Shown here piece after piece: positions 6,664 through 8,863 of a DNA stretch of 8,863 bases. Position 1 is the stretch's first letter. Each line of letters opens with the position of its first letter. This DNA comes from Gammaproteobacteria bacterium (GTDB taxonomy: Bacteria; Pseudomonadota; Gammaproteobacteria; HK1): contig JAGRHX010000554.1 of assembly GCA_020444775.1 (NCBI GenBank), positions 1 to 8,863 on the forward strand, written 5' to 3'. The position numbers and the translations under genes were made by a program. Under the pieces are notes generated by a model. It was not told where the DNA came from and made no database searches. It was given only the letters and a program-made list of their open reading frames with translations.

Positions 6664-6685
6664 GCGCCCGGTCAGACCCGGGCGC
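6664..6685 (+). promoter_or_regulatory. GC-rich hairpin in the leader of the acyl-CoA synthetase gene
   Basis: GCGCCCGG (6664-6671) and CCGGGCGC (6678-6685) are perfectly complementary around a 6-base loop, ending 30 bases before the ATG at 6716. It could be a leader-RNA hairpin or an operator dyad. It is not followed by a T-tract, so attenuation is not supported. Confidence 0.3.
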
Positions 6686-6715
6686 TGGCACGGGTCCATC
6701 AAGCCGGGAGCTATC

Positions 6716-8254
6716 ATGAACACAGCCAAGCATTTGCAGCGTTCCGGACGGTTCAGGCCGGACGCGCCTGCCGTTGCCTACGGCAAGCAGGTGATGCACA
6801 GCTACGCTTCGATGGCCGAGCGCGCGGCGCGTCTGGCCGCGGCGCTGCGCGAGGAGTGCGGCCTGCGGCCGGGCGATCGGGTGGCACTGATCCTGAAGAA
6901 CTGCGTCGAGTACTACGAGCTGCTGTTCGGCTGCTGGCATGCCGGTCTGGTCGCGGTGCCGATGAACGCGAAGCTGCATCCGGACGAGTTCGCCTACATG
7001 TTCCACAACAGCGGTGCGCGGCTCGGTTTCGCGACCCCGGATCTGGTCGAGGCGGTGGCCGGCACCGGTGCTCTGGAACGGGTCGTCGAGGTCCCGAGTC
7101 GGGACTATGCGAAGCTGCTCGAGCACGAGCCCGTGCCGATGGTGGATCGCGCCGGCGACGACCCGGCCTGGCTGTTCTACACCAGCGGCACCACCGGTCG
7201 GCCCAAGGGGGCGACCATCAGCCACCGAAACATCAACGCCATGTGCGGTTGCTACTTCACCGACGTCGATCCGAGCGGACCGTGGAACGCCATCCTGCAT
7301 GCCGCGCCGATGAGCCATGGCTCGGGGTTGTACGGGGTCGCGCACGTGCTGCAGGCGTCCTGTCACGTGATCCCGGAGAGCGCCGGATTCACGCCGGCCG
7401 AGATCTACGAGCTGATCGAGCACTACCCGGGCGTGTCCTTCTTCGCCGCGCCGACCATGGTGAGACGTCTACTCGATCACGATGTGGACCTGGACAGCCG
7501 CTGTCTGAAGTCAATTCTCTACGGTGGCGGGCCGATGTACGTGGAGGACTGTCTGCAGGCGCTCGAGCGATTCGGTGACGACAAGCTCTCGCAGCTCTAC
7601 GGCCAGGGAGAGTCACCGATGACCATCACGGCCCTGAACGCGGCCATGCATGCGCAGCGCGATCATCCGCGCTGGATGGAGCGCCTGGCCTCGGTCGGCA
7701 TCGCCCAGAGCGCGGTCGAGGTGCGGGTCGCTGACGAGCAGGATCGAAGTCTGCCGAGCGGTGAGATCGGTGAGGTGCTGGTGCGTGGTGACGCGGTGAT
7801 GCTCGGTTACTGGAACAATCCCGAGGCGAGCGCCCAGACGCTGCGCGGCGGCTGGCTGCACACCGGTGACGTGGGCAGCCTGGACGAGGCCGGATTCCTG
7901 ACCCTCAAGGATCGGTCCAAGGACATGATCATCTCCGGTGGCACCAACATCTATCCGCGTGAGGTGGAGGAGATCATCCTGCGGCACGCCGACATCAGCG
8001 AGGTCTCGGTGATCGGCCGGCCGGACCGCGAATGGGGCGAAGTGGTGGTGGCCTTCGTCGTGCCACGCGAAGGTGTCGATCTGGATCCGCTGGCGCTCGA
8101 CGACTTCTGTAAGACCCATATGGCGCGTTTCAAACGGCCCAAGGCCTATCGGGTCGTGGATGCGCTGCCCAAGAACAACTATGGCAAGGTCTTGAAGACC
8201 GAGCTGCGTGAGCGGGACCGCGCGCCGTCCCAACCCGCGAGCTCCGAGCCATGA
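6716..8254 (+). CDS. Class I AMP-forming acyl-CoA synthetase
   Basis: Predicted 512-residue member of the ANL adenylate-forming superfamily, full length. It activates a carboxylic acid with ATP to an acyl-AMP and then forms the acyl-CoA thioester in the cytoplasm. Motifs seen in order: P-loop-like A3, YTSGTTGRPKG (155-165, Lys164); the aromatic/His segment HAAPMSHGSG; A5, YGQGES (295-300, Glu299 in the usual YGxxE position); A7, HTGD (382-385, Asp385); the hinge region DRSKDMIISGGTNIYPREVE; and the C-terminal catalytic lysine in NNYGKVLKTEL (Lys491). All core catalytic residues are present, so it should be active. Substrate class (medium/long-chain, aromatic or terpenoid acid) cannot be fixed. 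A GGGAG site sits 5 bases before ATG 6716. The downstream NDP-forming ligase-like gene is co-directional and may be co-transcribed. Confidence 0.93.
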   Translation: MNTAKHLQRSGRFRPDAPAVAYGKQVMHSYASMAERAARLAAALREECGLRPGDRVALILKNCVEYYELLFGCWHAGLVAVPMNAKLHPDEFAYMFHNSGARLGFATPDLVEAVAGTGALERVVEVPSRDYAKLLEHEPVPMVDRAGDDPAWLFYTSGTTGRPKGATISHRNINAMCGCYFTDVDPSGPWNAILHAAPMSHGSGLYGVAHVLQASCHVIPESAGFTPAEIYELIEHYPGVSFFAAPTMVRRLLDHDVDLDSRCLKSILYGGGPMYVEDCLQALERFGDDKLSQLYGQGESPMTITALNAAMHAQRDHPRWMERLASVGIAQSAVEVRVADEQDRSLPSGEIGEVLVRGDAVMLGYWNNPEASAQTLRGGWLHTGDVGSLDEAGFLTLKDRSKDMIISGGTNIYPREVEEIILRHADISEVSVIGRPDREWGEVVVAFVVPREGVDLDPLALDDFCKTHMARFKRPKAYRVVDALPKNNYGKVLKTELRERDRAPSQPASSEP

Positions 8255-8373
8255 GCACTGAACGCGAAGATTGATGGTCATGCCCGTCTCGGTCGAGCGC
8301 CGCGCCTTCGTGCCAGGCATCGATGACAGCCTGCCGTGTAGCGCGCACCCCGACGCGGCGGCTGGAGCAAACG

Positions 8374-8863
8374 ATGGTGGTTGACCGGATCCTGCGTCTG
8401 GGTCGATTGCTGCGGCCACGTCACGTGCTGTTGGTCGGCGCGGGCGAGGGGGGCCGGGGCAGCGCCGCGATTGCGCGGGATTGCTGTGAGCGGCTCGGTT
8501 ATCAGGGCAGCCTGTGGTCGGTGTCGGCCGCGAGCCCGGCTGGTGATGCACGCGGCGATGGGAACCCTGAGCCGATCGGCTTGAGCCAGGCGCTGGCGCG
8601 TCTGCCGGCAACCCCCGAGGTGGCCTTCGTCGAGCTGGAGCAGCACGCGGCGGTGCAGGCCGTTCGCGAGCTGGCCGCGGCCGGCGTGGCCGCGACGGTG
8701 TGTCCGGGAATCGGTCCGCGTAGCCTGGACGAAGGTGTGCTCGGCTTCGACGAGGTCGGTGACATCGGCACCTCCCTGGCGCAGATGCTGAGGCGTGCCG
8801 CGGGCGACATGCCCGTGCTGGGGGCTGGTAGCTGTGGGCTGATCAACTTCCTGGACGGTGTCG
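8374..8863 (+). CDS. NDP-forming acyl-CoA synthetase-like protein, CoA-binding domain (partial)
   Basis: The first 163 residues of a protein that runs off the window. It opens with RLLRPRHVLLVGAGEGG (11-27), which matches the start of ADP-forming acetyl/acyl-CoA synthetases, where RPRSVAVVGAS leads into a Rossmann-like CoA-binding domain. The middle has the expected strand-helix pattern (EVAFVELEQHAAVQAVRELAAAGV, about 95-118, here described only by its ends and register). The last visible segment, GAGSCGLINF (150-159), corresponds to the family GPNCLGLIN motif with P and N replaced. Full-length members add a succinyl-CoA-ligase-like domain with a phospho-histidine and sometimes an ATP-grasp domain; those lie beyond the window. 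ATG 8374 has GGAG 6 bases upstream. The frame is open upstream to 8275, with another ATG at 8323, but without a good site. Confidence 0.7.
   Translation, partial: MVVDRILRLGRLLRPRHVLLVGAGEGGRGSAAIARDCCERLGYQGSLWSVSAASPAGDARGDGNPEPIGLSQALARLPATPEVAFVELEQHAAVQAVRELAAAGVAATVCPGIGPRSLDEGVLGFDEVGDIGTSLAQMLRRAAGDMPVLGAGSCGLINFLDGV

Noticed and set aside
5855..7423. 522-residue minus-strand open frame crossing the SDR and ligase genes
   Set aside because: It spans two well-supported genes and their intergenic region, and its composition is that of an out-of-frame translation.
7613..8611. 332-residue minus-strand open frame
   Set aside because: Antisense to the C-terminal motifs of the acyl-CoA synthetase and the start of the next gene; no recognisable motif.
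1..8863. Encapsulin cargo-loading peptide at the C-terminus of any neighbour
   Set aside because: The visible C-termini (AAMIAGRA, IYRRYGG, GGLSPVV, PASSEP, LEPIRPA, LQPLPV) show no resemblance to the known family 1 loading motif.

Overview
This is an 8.86 kb piece of a GC-rich bacterial chromosome. Most genes have strong G/C preference at third codon positions and recognisable Shine-Dalgarno sites, and one uses a TTG start. The enzyme families (GMC oxidoreductase, class I and NDP-forming CoA ligases, SDR, FAD desaturase-like enzyme) suggest a Proteobacterium with versatile lipid, terpenoid or aromatic metabolism. That placement is an inference; there is no rRNA or other taxonomic marker. No tRNA, CRISPR array, transposase or phage gene was seen, and no gap between genes exceeds about 240 bases.

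Layout, left to right: the tail of an unknown + gene (1-84); a phytoene-desaturase-like FAD oxidoreductase on the - strand (108-1664); a divergent GMC oxidoreductase on + (1808-3439); an encapsulin-like HK97-fold shell protein on - (3448-4398), convergent with GMC with only 8 bases between the stops; a divergent protein of unknown function on + (4609-5571); two abutting GC-rich hairpins (5571-5684); an SDR-fold protein on - (5689-6474); a divergent AMP-forming acyl-CoA synthetase on + (6716-8254); and the start of an NDP-forming acyl-CoA synthetase-like gene on + (8374 to the window end). From 1 to 8254 the genes alternate strand, so most are probably transcribed singly from shared divergent control regions. 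The two CoA ligases are the only co-directional neighbours.

The enzymes fit a shared theme: oxidation of an alcohol or isoprenoid-like substrate (FAD oxidoreductase, GMC enzyme, possibly the SDR) followed by CoA activation of an acid (the two ligases). No substrate can be read from the sequence.

The most notable points are these. (1) An orphan encapsulin, larger than the classical family 1 shell and lower in GC than its neighbours, has no recognisable cargo gene or cargo-loading peptide nearby. (2) The SDR has lost all four residues of the catalytic Asn-Ser-Tyr-Lys tetrad (Lys117, Asn145, Thr158, Arg162). (3) A tandem pair of long imperfect hairpins exactly fills a convergent gap. (4) The NDP-forming ligase-like protein has an altered GPNCxG motif.
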